The notes under the pieces: generated by a model
The model's database searches: none
What the model was told of the DNA's origin: nothing
What the model saw: only the letters and a program-made list of their open reading frames with translations
In this document: positions 45,321 through 57,862 of the stretch, piece after piece
How positions within the stretch are numbered: the stretch's first letter is position 1
Layout: every line of letters starts with the position of its first letter
Source: Phoronis australis
Lineage: Eukaryota; Phoronida; Phoronidae
Reading direction: 5' to 3'
DNA: 64,000 nucleotides
NCBI GenBank assembly: GCA_002633005.1
Contig: NMRA01000133.1
Span: forward strand, 293,703 to 357,702
Position numbers and translations under genes: made by a program

Positions 45321-48300
45321 CTGCTCCCGACATGTTGGCAGTTGTGTTACATATTACTTTCATACACATTTAAAACTGAGAATATTCACATGTATAATTA
45401 ATACAATGGCAACATTATACATTTATTGCACAGCAAAAGGCAAAGAACAGTTTACCATAGCACAACAAGTAAATGTTAAACGTCCCATGTACATCTAAAA
45501 CATATTACATAACAAATCACTACATCCAAAATAAATTTCAAAAGTTATTTGCTGACAGAAATGTGCTTACACATCAAATATTCTTCATGATATTCCTGAA
45601 CAAAACAACACGAGTCCCACTTGCCTTAATGGTCCAATTCTTTACATATAATACATGTACTGGCTTTCACGCAATTTATCGTGATGTACTGTTCATGGAA
45701 AAACCTTAAAGAGTGTACTAAATTACAGTAAAAATTCTCCAGTTTGGGAGTTCATAAAATTTGGGATACATAAATAGAAGCAGAAATTGAATTTCTTCAT
45801 TCTGAAGATAGAGACATGGCGAGTTTTGGCATTCGTCATACTTCTCAAATTTTGGACACTGCATTTGTGTATAACAGAGTCTGAAAACGGACTTGCCAGA
45901 TCATAACATCACCAAAAATGGGTGCCAACGCAACTCTTCGTGTGTAACATTGTTGCTATTCATAATTCTTGTATTTGGGACTGCCAATATTGGCTATTTC
46001 TAAAATGTGGAACAAGTTCTGACGTTGAACAAAATAATTCATTTTTCACTGTCCCAAGCAAGAATTTTTACCAAATTTTTGTGTCATTCATATGGCAGCA
46101 TCTAAATTTTCACACTAAAATACAAAAAAACAGTCAGCAAGACCAGTTGGATTTCAAAAATACGAATAAATATCTTCTCAAGAAAACAGTGATCAATTTT
46201 TGAAGAAAAAAATTACCATTTTCTTTGACTTAACCCCCTGAACTCAGCAGTTCCTACAACACTGTGTACTCCTTATTAATCACCAACTGAATTTATAACT
46301 AGAAATTTCACTTACTGTAAAAAGTACATCGAAAGTATTCAACACACCATGAGCTACCTTCGCAGTCATGTAACTCATTCACTTCAATCAATTAACTTTT
46401 AAATCTAGGCTAAGTAATCGATGTGGAAAGTTATAAAATCAAAACCACTGGAAAAATCAATGCAGTCAGGATTTTTAACTTTTGGAAGTCTCCCATCGGA
46501 TGTACAAAAAAAAATCTTCAGTGTGTCACCGTCTCCAAAATTTGGGATACCAAATCTAACGTCAAAATTGAATTTTCTTGAGTATGAAGATGAGGACATG
46601 GGCCACTTTGGCATTTCTTATATTTCTCAAATATCAGACATAGTGTTTTATATAAACAGTCTGAAATTAGACTTGGCAGTTTATAAAATCATCAAAAATA
46701 GCTGGTGACGCAATATTTTTGTACATCCACATAGAGAGTAACATTGAGGTTCTTCCGTTGTCAACTGCAATCCTTGAATTTAGGGCAACCATATTGCTTA
46801 TTTCGTACAAGCTCCGACCTTGTCCCAATGACCAACCTGATGCCAATTCCTAGTCTAAATTCAAAGGTTCCTTCATAGTTGAGAACAGATAAACAGCTTA
46901 AAGGAATAGGATTAAGGTTGAATAACCTTATATTGTGACAAACCTCCTCAGATCAATGCTAAGCATAAAGCAATGCATTTTATAAATAGACAACCTAGTG
47001 GGTTCACACCACATGACATGAACAGACAACACCTTCGATGAGTCAATGTGTTTCTGTGGCGCTATGACAACAGTTGCTACAATCTGGGATCATCTTTAGT
47101 TTAGTCTGTCTGACGTCAGCAACGTGCTTGATACTACTGTACTGAGGTGCCAATTAAGGTAGGAAGTTGGTAGGATGTGGTTTGCATCCCATCATAAGTT
47201 TTTTGTGCTGATACGCTCCTAAAGCATGGAGAAGTCCTGGTTAATTCCTTAAATATCCAAAACAACTTATCAACTCAACAATTCTAATTAGTCCCTTTGA
47301 GAGATCCAAGTACAGGGTAAATATCACTTTATCATTCTTGCTGATAAAGTTTTTACGCGCTAGTCTGTAATGAATGTTGAGGGATGGGATAATGACTGAT
47401 TTGGCACACAAAATTCTTTTTCATCCAACAAAGGTATCAAGAATAATAAATACATTCAAAAAGATATCATTCTAGAGACGTGAAAATATCTAAAAACTAC
47501 AATAAATAAGTCATTTACAAAATAGATTCTGAAAGAAAAATACTAGTCAAAAATACCTTTGATCTAAGCGCTCTGAAGTCGAAATTTATGCACTTTTCTG
47601 CATAAAATGCAATGCGTATTCTGAACTCCTAAATAATCTCAATGTCAATACCAGACCCAGAGGTCAATTTTCAAATAACCAGAGAACAAAGAAAAATGCA
47701 GATCAGGGGCTTGTTTCTCTAATTTAACAACGCTTTTACTGTACGCCACAACTTTCAACTAAGGCCTAAACTTTTTCTATTAAAAAGTCTAGTCTGTCAA
47801 AATCAGCGGGACATCTATTGGTAAGAATCCCAACCCCAAAACCAGCAATTTTCATGGTGGGATTAAAATCATTCTAGATCCATATAAATTAACAAAGTAT
47901 GCTTGACCAGACCACTTGACTACTACATTAGCAAATATTCAGTAATTTTCATTTTCTAATAAAGTGAAACCACGATGACAATTAAACCCTTGATATCGGA
48001 ATAACCTGCCTGGGGATTATTAACCTTATAGAATGCACACATTTTACAAAAATGTAATGTTTGAATGCAACCCGAGCTGACAGCTGTGGTATAAAATAGG
48101 AGCATGCAACACCAACAGACTGGTGTCGTGCACATGTCTTGTCTCTGTTAAAACTTTATTAATCTTACTGCTACCATAACAACTATCTAGGACCTCAGGT
48201 AGGTTTAAAACAGTGGAAAGTTACAATTAACTAGCGACTTTTTCATTTATGACACAGTGACTAAAGCTATGACAAGCATGAATTTGTCTCACAGCCAAAA

Positions 48301-48718
48301 AGGTTGTAATTATTCAAGCAGATTTGTTTAAGTCTCATCATTAAAAATCAGGTGAGCGAAACTTCAATAATTGTTATCCTTACACAAGCAGCAGACTATC
48401 ATGACACGATGACACGTCACCTAAGACTGCACTGGCACTGGATTGTTTGCTGGAATAGGGACAATGGTAACAATGAAGTTCCCGTACTTGTTTGGGCTAT
48501 TTTTATGCCCAGGTTTGCCTTAACGCCCAACTCCGAACTTTCCAAATTTACTACTTTTAACACACATGGTCAGCAAGAACCCAAAGTACACAACTGAGAC
48601 TTCCTTGAAAACGACCCCCGAACTAAACACCAGCCCCTCAATTTATAAACTTACCAACTTAAGCACCCCGGGCTTAATAAGTAAGGTACATTCCTCAAGC
48701 TATTTTGAGGAAAAGAAT
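45321..48718. other. Intergenic sequence between gene 2 and the otopetrin gene
   Basis: No gene supported. Blocks 45734-45935 and 46510-46715 are diverged direct repeats (motifs aaatttgggata, attgaattt, gacatgg). The remainder is AT-rich with no recognised signal. Confidence 0.5.
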
Positions 48719-48724
48719 TTTATT
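48719..48724 (-). terminator. Candidate polyadenylation signal of the otopetrin gene
   Basis: TTTATT on the plus strand, AATAAA on the minus strand, about 350 bases past the stop codon. A second one lies at 48155-48160. Motif-only evidence. Confidence 0.35.
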
Positions 48725-49069
48725 TTTTCTACAACATATCCTAAACTGAAGAATTTTATCGATCACCGTATTTCACTACACAAGTGTCCGTCTTGAATGA
48801 CCAGCCAAATAGCCCCATCTATCAAAACCTTGGTTTTGATCAGGAATACAGTTTGGAGGTTTTTTAATAACAATGAATTATTTAATAAGCGTTTCTAATT
48901 ATTCATGAAAGTACTATGGATCGAGTTAAAATCGCAGACTGAAGTTGAGATTTGTCACCATAAACTGGATTTAAATATTTAATAATTTGAAATAGTGCCA
49001 ATCTTGACCTGTATGGGGCTTAAACACAGACTGTCCCAGCTTGATACCATAACCTGTAGGTAGGCAGAA

Positions 49070-49866
49070 TTAAGCATAAGCTAACTGATGTGAGCTGCAT
49101 GGCCGCGACTTGTATGCATTTTTCCAAATCATTGATAAGCAGACCGTCGAGTGGAAGTGATAGAATATACACAATGGGAGCGAGATCTGCAGGATTAGTG
49201 TCCAGATGAGATTTCCATAGAACGTCAGTTGTATTGGGTTTGCCTGCGACCGCAGACTACTGAATGTGTCCATGCCCCACATGGCGGCGTTGCAGACGAG
49301 CAGGAACGTAACAAACTGCCTCCCGGGTTTTCCGATGTCTTGTTGACTGGGGTGTCGCCATAAGTGCAAACCGAACACGATGAACATTGTCTGTATGGAG
49401 GATTCGATGATAATGAGAAAGCCAGACACAAATATCAATGCACCTGCCGCAATGTCCATGCTGTATAGTCCCGCAACAATACTAAAGATGGCGTGGACGT
49501 AAACTCCTGTGACAGAGATAAGCAGTAATACTTGCTCTAGAGTTATGTCTCGCTTTCTGTAGAAAAACAGTCTCAACATTCTTAAGATGGCCGCTAGACA
49601 AGCAATGGCTGCCAAGCTATATATTGTAATCTCAGTTATGTGTGCCAGCACAATAGCAATGTGAACGTAGTCTGGTTTTTCGACAAGCACAAAAAACACA
49701 ATCATAGTCACAATGGCTGCCACCAAAACAAAAATTCCAACAAATAAACCACGATTGGTGCCTTGGCAGTCCCCTCTCAATAACTGACCAGTCAGTTTCT
49801 GTCGGGTGTTGTCTACAGTATTTGAAACTGTCTTTCCAATATCTCGCCATGTAATGTACAGAATAC
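49070..49866 (-). CDS. OTOP-like: Otopetrin terminal exon: membrane segments 6-12
   Basis: Acceptor gttggcag; one open frame of 265 codons with TAA at 49070-49072. Hydrophobic segments include LFVGIFVLVAAIVTMIVFF, a helix with ITEITIYSLAAIACL, LIFVSGFLIIIES, and the final helix with LPLCIFYHFHSTVCL. GKPGRQFVTFLLVCN is diagnostic for otopetrins. Confidence 0.95.
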
Positions 49867-52800
49867 CTGCCAACGGAAAGATTAAGACGACTTAGTTAAT
49901 GAATTGTTTATTTAATTAGTGAAACAGTTCATGATGAGCACATGTCAGATTAGGCTTCATAGGAGAAAAGCTAATCCAAATATCATTATAACAAAATGCT
50001 GCATATCTCCATAGCCACAAGGGATAAAATAACGACCAGCGTTATTAAGTGTTTAACGTTACGTACGACTTAACAACAAGCCTGTGTACTTAGCCAAGTG
50101 TCTACAAAATTACAGATTTAACTTTTATGGAAAAGTAAATATTTTATGAAAATAGAAAGCCTGTAGAATTTAATAGTGACTTGATTCCAATCTGCCACAA
50201 ATTGGGTCACAGGAAAATTTAGTAAAAAAGAAAAGTACAGTCATTACAAAACAATGGTATCAAGAACGTGACCAAATATTGTTTGATACAAATGTTCAAG
50301 ATGAAATCCCAAAAACACTGTTTTCTAAATTATCATTTTATTTTACTTAGGAGTATATCATAGAAGTCCTATTTTTGACATCCCTTTGTCAAAAATGGAA
50401 CATGTTAAAAACAATTATTCCTAACATAGTTTTAAAGAACAGTGTATAAAGCATAATATCTGAAAGTTTCGTATGAATTTGATCAGCCATTTCTGAGGTA
50501 CGATGTTCCAAAGTAAGCCAAATTTTGGATTTTTTATGGTCCAACTTTTTAAAAAGTTGTATCTCTAATCAACCAAAATGATGATTCAAGTTCACCCATA
50601 GAAAACAATACAGAAGACCAGCAAAACATTATTTACCGAATGTCTTATGAAAGTCTAACCCTTTACTCACTTCATATTGAGTAACCTAGGAACCATCACG
50701 AAATATTTTGAAATGTGGGCATTCACAATGTTAGACGCCCTTGACAAGAAGGAGAAATTTGGCATGAATATAATTTGGGAAAATATAATTTGGCAATAAA
50801 ATTTGGCAATATAACATGGCAATACAATTTGGCAATATAATTTCAACCTGAAATTGCTGAGATTTTACATTTTACTATCTTGAAAATAAATGGCAGCACA
50901 TTATTATATTTATCGTAATCTATTTTGCCCGGGGTACGCCACGAGCTATGTTGCAGAGTAAAAAGAGGAGGATTGAGAATATTGTCATTTATTATGACGT
51001 AACGAAGGAAAGCAGGAACGAGAAGTGACAGAGCGTCGCACCCGAACGGAGTAAGGGTCAAAGGTCGAAAGGAAACGAAGAAATGCAAACACAAAATGAA
51101 GAGAACGAACGTAGGTCTTGTAGATGACGAGGTAGGTGGCTGAATGAGAGACCACGTTGAACAGAACAAAGGAAATATGGGCGACCAATCAGGAGTCGCG
51201 TAGAGAAACGTATGAATACAAAAGTAGGCCCTAGAGGCTATAAATAGAGATGAGTAATGCAAAATAAACCCTAAGGACTAGTATCAAAATAAGGAGACAA
51301 GTGTCAAAATAATGACGATAAATGCATTTAACAAGTNTTGATCAGCCATTTCTGAGGTACGATGTTCCAAAGTAAGCCAAATTTTGGATTTTTTAGGGTC
51401 CAACTTTTTAAAAAGTTGTATCTCTAATCAATTAGAACTTGTACAACACTGAAGAATGTTATAAACTTGCAACCAAAATGATGATTCAAGTTCACCCATA
51501 GAAAACAATACAGAAGACCAGCAAAACATTATTTACCGAATGTCTTACGAAAGTCTAACCCTTTACTCACTTCATATTGAGTAACCTAGGAACCATCACG
51601 AAATATTTTGAAATGTGGGCATTCACAATGTTAGACGCCCTTGACAAGAAGGAGAAATTTGGCAATATAATTTGGGAAAATATAATTTGGCAATAAAATT
51701 TGGCAATATAACATGGCAATACAATTTGGCAATATAATTTCAACCTGAAATTGCTGAGATTTTACATTTTACTATCTTGAAAAATAAATGGCAGCATATT
51801 ATTATATAAAGTGATGATAGAACTTATTTGTCACCATCATTATTTTGTTTGCCATTTTGGCAGCAGTAAAGACAGACAAGACACACAAGTTACTAAACAC
51901 TAAATTTGCAGTCAATAGAAAACGAGTACCACATCAAACAGAATAAATTGAAGCATATTTTGACACCCATGGTACAGCAAAACTAGCAGCCATCTTTATT
52001 TTATCGGCCATCTTACCTGCAGCAATAAGGCTGTAGCAGACAGTGCAAGGATAAAGATAAGGGCTAGCTTGGTTCACGATGTTATGCATAATATTGCGAA
52101 TCTCACAATCCAGAGATGAATTTGTGACATCTAAAAGAGTAAAAACATTACAACTCAACTTCAGACATAAAACCCAGTGATGTAGCTGAGGGGGGAGGCG
52201 TTTTTGCCCTGTGCACTGCAGTGACAGCTTGGCAGTGACAGGAATACGGGGCGAAAGAAAAGGGAGGGTAAGAATGCTCAGTTAATATTTGCCCTGGCTG
52301 GTCATGACCCTAGCTATGTCACTGATAACCCCAGCTATTTATTAAGAATGAGCTGTATTAGGAATCGTTTGCAATTACGGCCATCTTTACAACTGTAGAA
52401 AACGTACAGTTTCGGAAAGAAGTGGAATGGAGCTGAACTTGCTACGAACAAATGTTTGATTCCTAAAATGGTGACATGAAGGAACAAAACTTTCATTCTT
52501 CATTTATTGACTTTTCACACAATAAATACATGGCAAGTTTATACGAAAATAATTGTTTAATGCAACACATGACGAACAGATAAACAAAAGCATTGATCTT
52601 GAAAACATATGGTATACGTAAATAATCACAGTTTTCGTACTTCTGAGGTGGGTTTGGGAAAAGCAGTACCTTTTGTGCACAAGTAAAACTGGCAATAATT
52701 GTGAATGTACCTTAACTGCCATATTCTATGAATTGAACACATCATTTACCTCAAAAATTACGAATAAAAACCTGCTAATTATTGTGCATTGACTTACTTT

Positions 52801-55800
52801 GACTTAGTACAATATCAGGATTCACTGGATAGAGTGTGGTCAGGTGACGATCGGTTTCCTTCACGACATTCCGCAACCACACACAGATGTTAGCCGCGAA
52901 CATATGCATGAGCCCGAATCTAGCCAGAATATGGTACTTGTATATACACATCTAGAATTATATTAAAGAATTATATAAACTTACATGTAGATTACTCCTG
53001 ATTCATTGACTACTTGCCAACAACTCAACAAAAGATATTGTAAACATTGATCAGTGGTCTGTTCAATGAAAAGTGACTTGACACTTAAGACAAAAATTTG
53101 GTCTTACGCTCCAAACAACTATTTCTGAAATATAATTTAATCGCGCTTGAACAAAAGTGCAAAGTCTTCGAGAGTATACACATAACTGCTACTTACCAAG
53201 ACAATTTCTATGAATTATTTCTAGACTGTGCTGCGCTCATAATTACTTGCCTAAACCTTTATTCACAAATTGTGAAGTGGGAGTATAAGATCAAAAGTTC
53301 TGTCTTAAGTCTTTAGTAACATTTTATGATGAAACAGACCCCAGTTTACCCAATAATGTGGCCAAAAAAGAGAATTTTATTAGATGAAACTTATCAAAAA
53401 CAAAAAATAAGCATAAAAAATCAATATTGTTTTTAGCATTGTATGTAATGTACAGCAAGTGGTATGATTAAGACTGAATGTAAAGAATCTTGACACTGAA
53501 TTCATGTAAGGGTGATTAAGCATGAATTATGAGTCAAGAAAGTTATACGTCTGCTTTAGACTTGTGACCTATATTTTTGAGCGCTCAAAATCACGTGCAT
53601 AGATAAGATTATAATATAGGACCCTAGACTATGGCCAAATTTGACTAACTGCGGAGCATCATATCTCAGAAATGGTTGATCGGGTTGTAAGAAATTTTTA
53701 TTTAGACACTCCAATTTATGCACAATCGTCCAAAATGCTGCGAGGAGTTGTAGCAGTTTTAAACTGACCCGCGTTTGCATGAGTGGCCATCAAAAGTAGG
53801 ACTTTCATTACTTATAAAAAAATTGAAAACAAAGTGATAACTCTTGAAAATTGCTACGTTTTTGAGTTTTCATCTTGGACATTTTACATCAAATGAAATT
53901 TTGTCATGTCATTGACACCGTTTTTTGGTATGATTGTACCTTCCTTTTTTACTAAAGTTTACTAAAAATACATGGTCACATGACTAAATCAATGCCAGAT
54001 TGGTGTACATTAAAAATCCCGTTTTATAGCCTTTCTGTTTTCAGAACAGAAATACTTTAAAATTTCTTCTTAAGTTAAATTTTAATTTTGTTTGATATTT
54101 GACTAATTCCACTGCCAAGCCAATAAAGTCCTACATAACCTAAGTTAGTTTCCCTCGTGTGACCAAACATTTACTATGTTCAAGAATAAAACATTTTATT
54201 TCAGCCTGACAAAAGATTTTTAAATTTATTTTTTTTGCAATATTACACCTATGCTGTCAAAATTAAACATGCAACTGACATAAGCACCCCATAAAATACA
54301 ATGTTTTACCTACCTCCCCACTCAGATAGTATCTCAAACTAAAACAAATGAACATAATATTTCAAGGAGATGGTGTACGCAGTAAAAACAAAACTAAGCC
54401 TCAAATACAGCATCATAAAAACTGTAAGTACCCAAATCCTGAATGATTGGGCTAATCAAACCTGCCTTAGAATTGAAGAAGATGAAATACATCTGGCAGA
54501 AGGTGAATACCAGGTGCATCATGGGACGGACCCCCAGCAGAGCACTGTTCACACAAGGCTTGTCGAAGTATTCACCAAACAACAGACCATCGTGAATCAT
54601 ACTGCCGACGCCAAACCCTGAGAAGATGGAAAACATGACAATTGATCTTTGAAGGATTTTAAATTTTATTGAGTAATTAATTTAACAAAAATTTATATTT
54701 TAAAAGTACATAAGTATGCCACCTTTATCAGTCTGGGCACAATTAATGACTGTGAGCCATTCAATGACAGAGGGTGTCTAGTGGCCAATCACAGCCAGGG
54801 GATATGGTCACATGATGTGCATTGCACAGAGGTGTTTCTTCCGTGTTAATATGCCTATAAATGGCACGCATTGCACAAGTAGTCTTTACATCCATGTAAC
54901 AATAACTTGAACAAAACCGAGAAAGTGGTGGCAAAGGAATAAATGAAAAATAAAAGATTGCGGTAGCGATTACAAGGATATAAAGATTACGTTATGCAAC
55001 AGAACATGAGTTTGGACTCTTCTTACCTATTGCACCAAGTCTCAAGTAGAAGCTGCCTGTGTGCTGTCCTGATTGGTCGAGGGTGACCTTACTGACAGGT
55101 TGCTTGCTGAGGAATCGACGACGCTCGGGACTTGGTCCCGGAGAGCAACACGTCTTGTTACTGAGAAGGTACGTGTACACATACGCCAGGAACAGGACAC
55201 CAACACCGTATAAATACAGATAGAAGCCCTGCAGAAGAAAGCAGAAGGAGACGAGGAATGAAAGCTGTATTAGGCGCTACTTTGGAAAGTCAAAAAATGC
55301 CCAAGTTCAAGATTAATGAGAATACTGTCAAAAATAAAACCTATGAGCTTCATTCTGACCACAGTATAACCACAAAGTATTAAATTGCTTAATTTGAAGA
55401 CAAATTTTTTGTTACACAAAATTAAAACAAACGAATCAAATCTCAATGGTGTAAATCAGGATGTCCTGAGGTAATAGTCATATTATCACAGCAACACACA
55501 CGCGTGTGTGCACACACACACACAGGCACGCACGCACACACACAGGCGCACACACACGCACACACACACGTACAAACATACCGAACTACAATAGCTACAA
55601 ATTAAAACAGACTTGACTGAGCTGAAACACCATGACCAATGAATTTGTTCTATAAACTAAAATCTAACCTCGAAGAAGTTATATTTCACAGGTCTTGAGA
55701 ACATTTCTGCTATTGGAAACACAGCGCCGAGAATGATCACAAAGATGGCATAAAGACCACTCAGAATGCTGAATAGACTGGCACTGAAAGAAAACAATAT

Positions 55801-57862
55801 ACATATACTTTGCATATGTAAGTGTAATTAAAATATCTTTCCATGAAAAGAATCCTACGTTGACATCCTCACCAGTCGAGATTGGTCAACTTGACTGGTT
55901 TGCATACCTTGCTATTGATTGGTCAACTTGACTGGTTTGCATACCTTGCTGTTGATTGGTCAACTTGACTGGTTTGCATACCTTGCTGTTGCAGTCAATT
56001 ATATGGCTTCCAACTGCTGATGTTAAACACACTAGGGGGCAACAAAATGATTTTTAAATTTTCGAAAGCTTTAAATAGCATATATGAATAGATTGTGAAA
56101 AGCACACGCTAATAGGTCCTTGAATTTTGAAAATCAGACAAGAAATTGACTTTTTGCAATCTAAAATTTTTGCATAATCTTGCCATATCATGTTCCTCAA
56201 TAATTCTGCTGGGAGTGCGATATAATTGGGCCAATTACCAAACCACAACAGAGTTGGATTTTGAGGTAAGCCAAGCGTCATCGTACAATTCCGGGCATGA
56301 ACTACGTAAGAATCCCACATCTAACAGGCTTTTTAGCATTTCCAATATTACTTTTTACGTGATTTCGTGTTGTACACATAAGCGCGCTTAATGTAATATT
56401 TCAACACTTGCTTTTGACAACATAAGAAGGATCTCAGATGGTCAGTAACTTTTTAAATTTTAACCTCCTTCATTTTAAATGCATGCAGATGTCTATGAAC
56501 TCTTCTCGAAATTGACACTCAGTTGATGCTTGGCCCCTACTACCTTTTGTCCCTGTTCATGGCAGGGATGTCGATTGCTGGCATTGGTTGTGGTTTTTGC
56601 GGTTGCACCATCACCGTGGTTGGTCCGTTGTTGGTGATAGGCCGCATAGTATTGGTTCTACTGCGATTGTGGTCACTGTCAATGCTGGAGACACTAAGCT
56701 CTTCACCTTAGAAGGAGAGAAAGTCAGCTTCATCCTTACAACATTCTCCATAATCCATGCACCCTATAGTCTTTTCGACAATTGATTTGCCTGTTACATA
56801 ACTGCATACTAAGAAGTAAAGGTTACAACTTGTTCATTATCGGTGAATTAGAATGAAATTATTGATGTTTACGTTTAATCAGTCCATAATTACCAGATAT
56901 GACATTGATAAATGAATAATCACAATGTCACTGGCTTGCCAGCAAGTAGCATAATTCGTTTCGTTATTCAATAAATCGAGACCAGACAGAAATAATCCTG
57001 CAACATCTCACCAATTTCGGAAACAATATGGCCGACTAGTGTAATTTTATTATAACATTTTTCCATAAAAGATACGTCGAACAAAACTACGTTTAAGTTC
57101 TTTACCATAACAACCGTCAGATGTTTTGAAAACACGTGACCATCACATCAATGCTAGAAAATTACACAAAGGCAGTTTTGGTAATTATGTTTCTTCAATA
57201 TTGGTAACATTTTACTGTAACCCTATTCTGTTGTAATCACTTGTAAAACCGTGATCACTGATACACACACATATATATATACATTATATATCACTTGTAA
57301 AAATTGAAACATTTTCATGCTGACTTCAATTTCTATTTTAACTTTGTAAATTTGTACTGCAATTTACAAATCATTATATTTGATTGTAAGCTATATTGAA
57401 TAGTTTTCAGGACTGATATAAAACTACAAACAAAATAAAGTCTTGAATACTCTGCAAACGTTGCAGAACATCCAGAAAGAAGAACAGAGTTGTAAAAATT
57501 TTATTGGATGGCAGTATGATAACTAGTCTATTGTAATGCCACACAAAAAGTAAACAGTAAATCATTCCTACAACTCGTTCCAAACATTATTGCTGGAATG
57601 CAGGTTTTTGTGCAATAAAAATGGCTGTCATTACAAGATTATCCTCCTACCGGTATCCGAAAGTGGTGATATCGTTGGTAAGAGCTCCGTCTCCGGTTTC
57701 CCGCTCATATGATTCTGTGTGACCAGAGTGTTGCGATGTCGTGATGCACTCGACACATTGCTGCAAGGCAGACTGGCATTGGATGATGTTAACTGCTGCG
57801 ACGTTGGAGTAGACGTACCTCCAGAAGCGATCAGGGGTTTCTTCACAGCAGGAGGCACCCAA
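49070..57862 (-). CDS. OTOP-like: Otopetrin-family proton channel (first exon not found)
   Basis: Eight minus-strand exons (57862-57651, 56706-56544, 55783-55669, 55228-55027, 54617-54466, 52951-52798, 52130-52017, 49866-49070) join in frame to 635 residues and TAA. About 125 Ser/Thr/Pro-rich, poorly conserved residues precede twelve hydrophobic segments, the otopetrin topology. Family signatures: SFYLRLGAIGFGVGSMI, FCQMYFIFFNSK, ARFGLMHM...NICVWLR, PGRQFVTFLLVCNAAMW and FHSTVCLSMIWK near the end. Otopetrins are plasma-membrane, acid-activated proton channels used in sour taste, otolith formation and pH sensing; the physiological role here cannot be read from sequence. The intron 54465-52952 uses a GC donor if the frame is kept. 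The exon at 57862 begins one base into a codon completion, so a further 5' exon with the start codon is missing. Convergent with Tec gene 2. Confidence 0.92.
50150..50545 (-). repeat. Dispersed repeat R2, reverse copy
   Basis: Contains gatcagccatttctgaggta and ccaaattttggattttttat, the reverse of R2 motifs at 1560-1640. In the last intron of the otopetrin gene. Confidence 0.5.
50479..50908 (+). repeat. Direct duplication, first copy (likely allele)
   Basis: Starts ttgatcagccatttctga and recurs at 51338-51808. Copy two has a 40-50 base stretch (near 51430-51475) missing here. Confidence 0.85.
50909..51336 (-). mobile_element. TRIM-like or LTR-like insertion, one end missing
   Basis: Read on the minus strand it ends with gtcataataaatgac, then agctcgtggcgtacc and cgataaat, the same motif order as the 125-bp terminal repeats at 20542 and 21078. 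It is bounded by the duplicated segments and an N at 51337, so it may be present in one haplotype only. Confidence 0.5.
51338..51808 (+). repeat. Direct duplication, second copy
   Basis: Repeats 50479-50908, including the ggcaatataatttgg array, then continues into unique intron sequence at gtgatgatagaac. Confidence 0.85.
52017..52130 (-). CDS. OTOP-like: Otopetrin exon: extracellular loop and start of segment 6
   Basis: Acceptor cttttag and donor gtaaga. It encodes a Cys-containing loop with NVTNSS (possible N-glycosylation) and LYPCTVCYSLIAA entering helix 6. Confidence 0.9.
52798..52951 (-). CDS. OTOP-like: Otopetrin exon: membrane segment 5
   Basis: Acceptor attctag and donor gtaagt. It encodes HILARFGLMHMFAANICVWL and a loop ending VLSQN. 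ARFGLMHM is characteristic of the family. Confidence 0.92.
53082..53310. mobile_element. R4 MITE-like element with about 32-bp inverted ends
   Basis: Left end acttaagacaaaaatttggt...cttacgctcc; right end gggagtataagatcaaaagt...tgtcttaagt. The cleanest R4 copy; intron of the otopetrin gene. Confidence 0.65.
53625..54060 (+). repeat. Dispersed repeat R2
   Basis: Shares caaatttgactaact, catatctcagaaatggttga and ttttatagcctttctg with 1560-1990. In the GC-AG intron of the otopetrin gene. Confidence 0.5.
54466..54617 (-). CDS. OTOP-like: Otopetrin exon: membrane segments 3-4
   Basis: Acceptor cttctcag. It encodes GFGVGSMIHDGLLFGEYF and HLVFTFCQMYFIFFNSK. The frame of the next exon requires the exon to stop after AAG at 54466, followed by gcaggt, a GC-type donor. 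The GT three bases later would break the frame. Confidence 0.88.
55027..55228 (-). CDS. OTOP-like: Otopetrin exon: membrane segment 2 and cytosolic loop
   Basis: Acceptor cttctgcag and donor gtaaga. It encodes YLYGVGVLFLAYVYTYLL, a basic and polar loop, then HTGSFYLRLGAI entering helix 3, a strong otopetrin signature. Confidence 0.92.
55493..55575. repeat. (CA)n microsatellite
   Basis: Imperfect acacac/gcacac run with cgcgtgtgtg at its left edge. Confidence 0.9.
55669..55783 (-). CDS. OTOP-like: Otopetrin exon: membrane segment 1
   Basis: Acceptor ctttcag and donor gttaga. It encodes SILSGLYAIFVIILGAVF and PIAEMF, the first membrane helix and its extracellular exit. Confidence 0.88.
55842..56299 (-). 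mobile_element. R1 MITE-like element with internal triplication
   Basis: Ends catgaaaagaatcc and cgtacaattccgggcatg. Inside, a unit of about 38 bases with gattggtcaacttgactgg is present three times in a row (55890-55993). Confidence 0.65.
56544..56706 (-). CDS. OTOP-like: Otopetrin exon: N-terminal linker before first membrane segment
   Basis: Acceptor ccttctaag and donor gtagta. It encodes EELSVSSIDSDHNRSR and a Pro/Gln stretch ending AIDIPAMNRDK. Phases fit both neighbours (1 in, 2 out). Confidence 0.75.
56999..57220. mobile_element. R6 MITE-like element
   Basis: Left end tctcaccaatttcggaaac and right end aatattggtaacattttact are inverted repeats. Otopetrin intron. Confidence 0.5.
57651..57862 (-). 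CDS. OTOP-like: Otopetrin exon: N-terminal cytosolic region
   Basis: Acceptor ttgctgcag and donor gtagga on the minus strand. It encodes WVPPAVKKPLIASGG and then a Ser/Thr-rich stretch without family motifs. Support comes from open frame, splice sites and phase match to the next exon. Confidence 0.7.

Noticed and set aside
50843-51262. 139-codon minus frame
   Set aside because: Falls in the TRIM-like insertion; hydrophobic, pyrimidine-driven composition and no domain.
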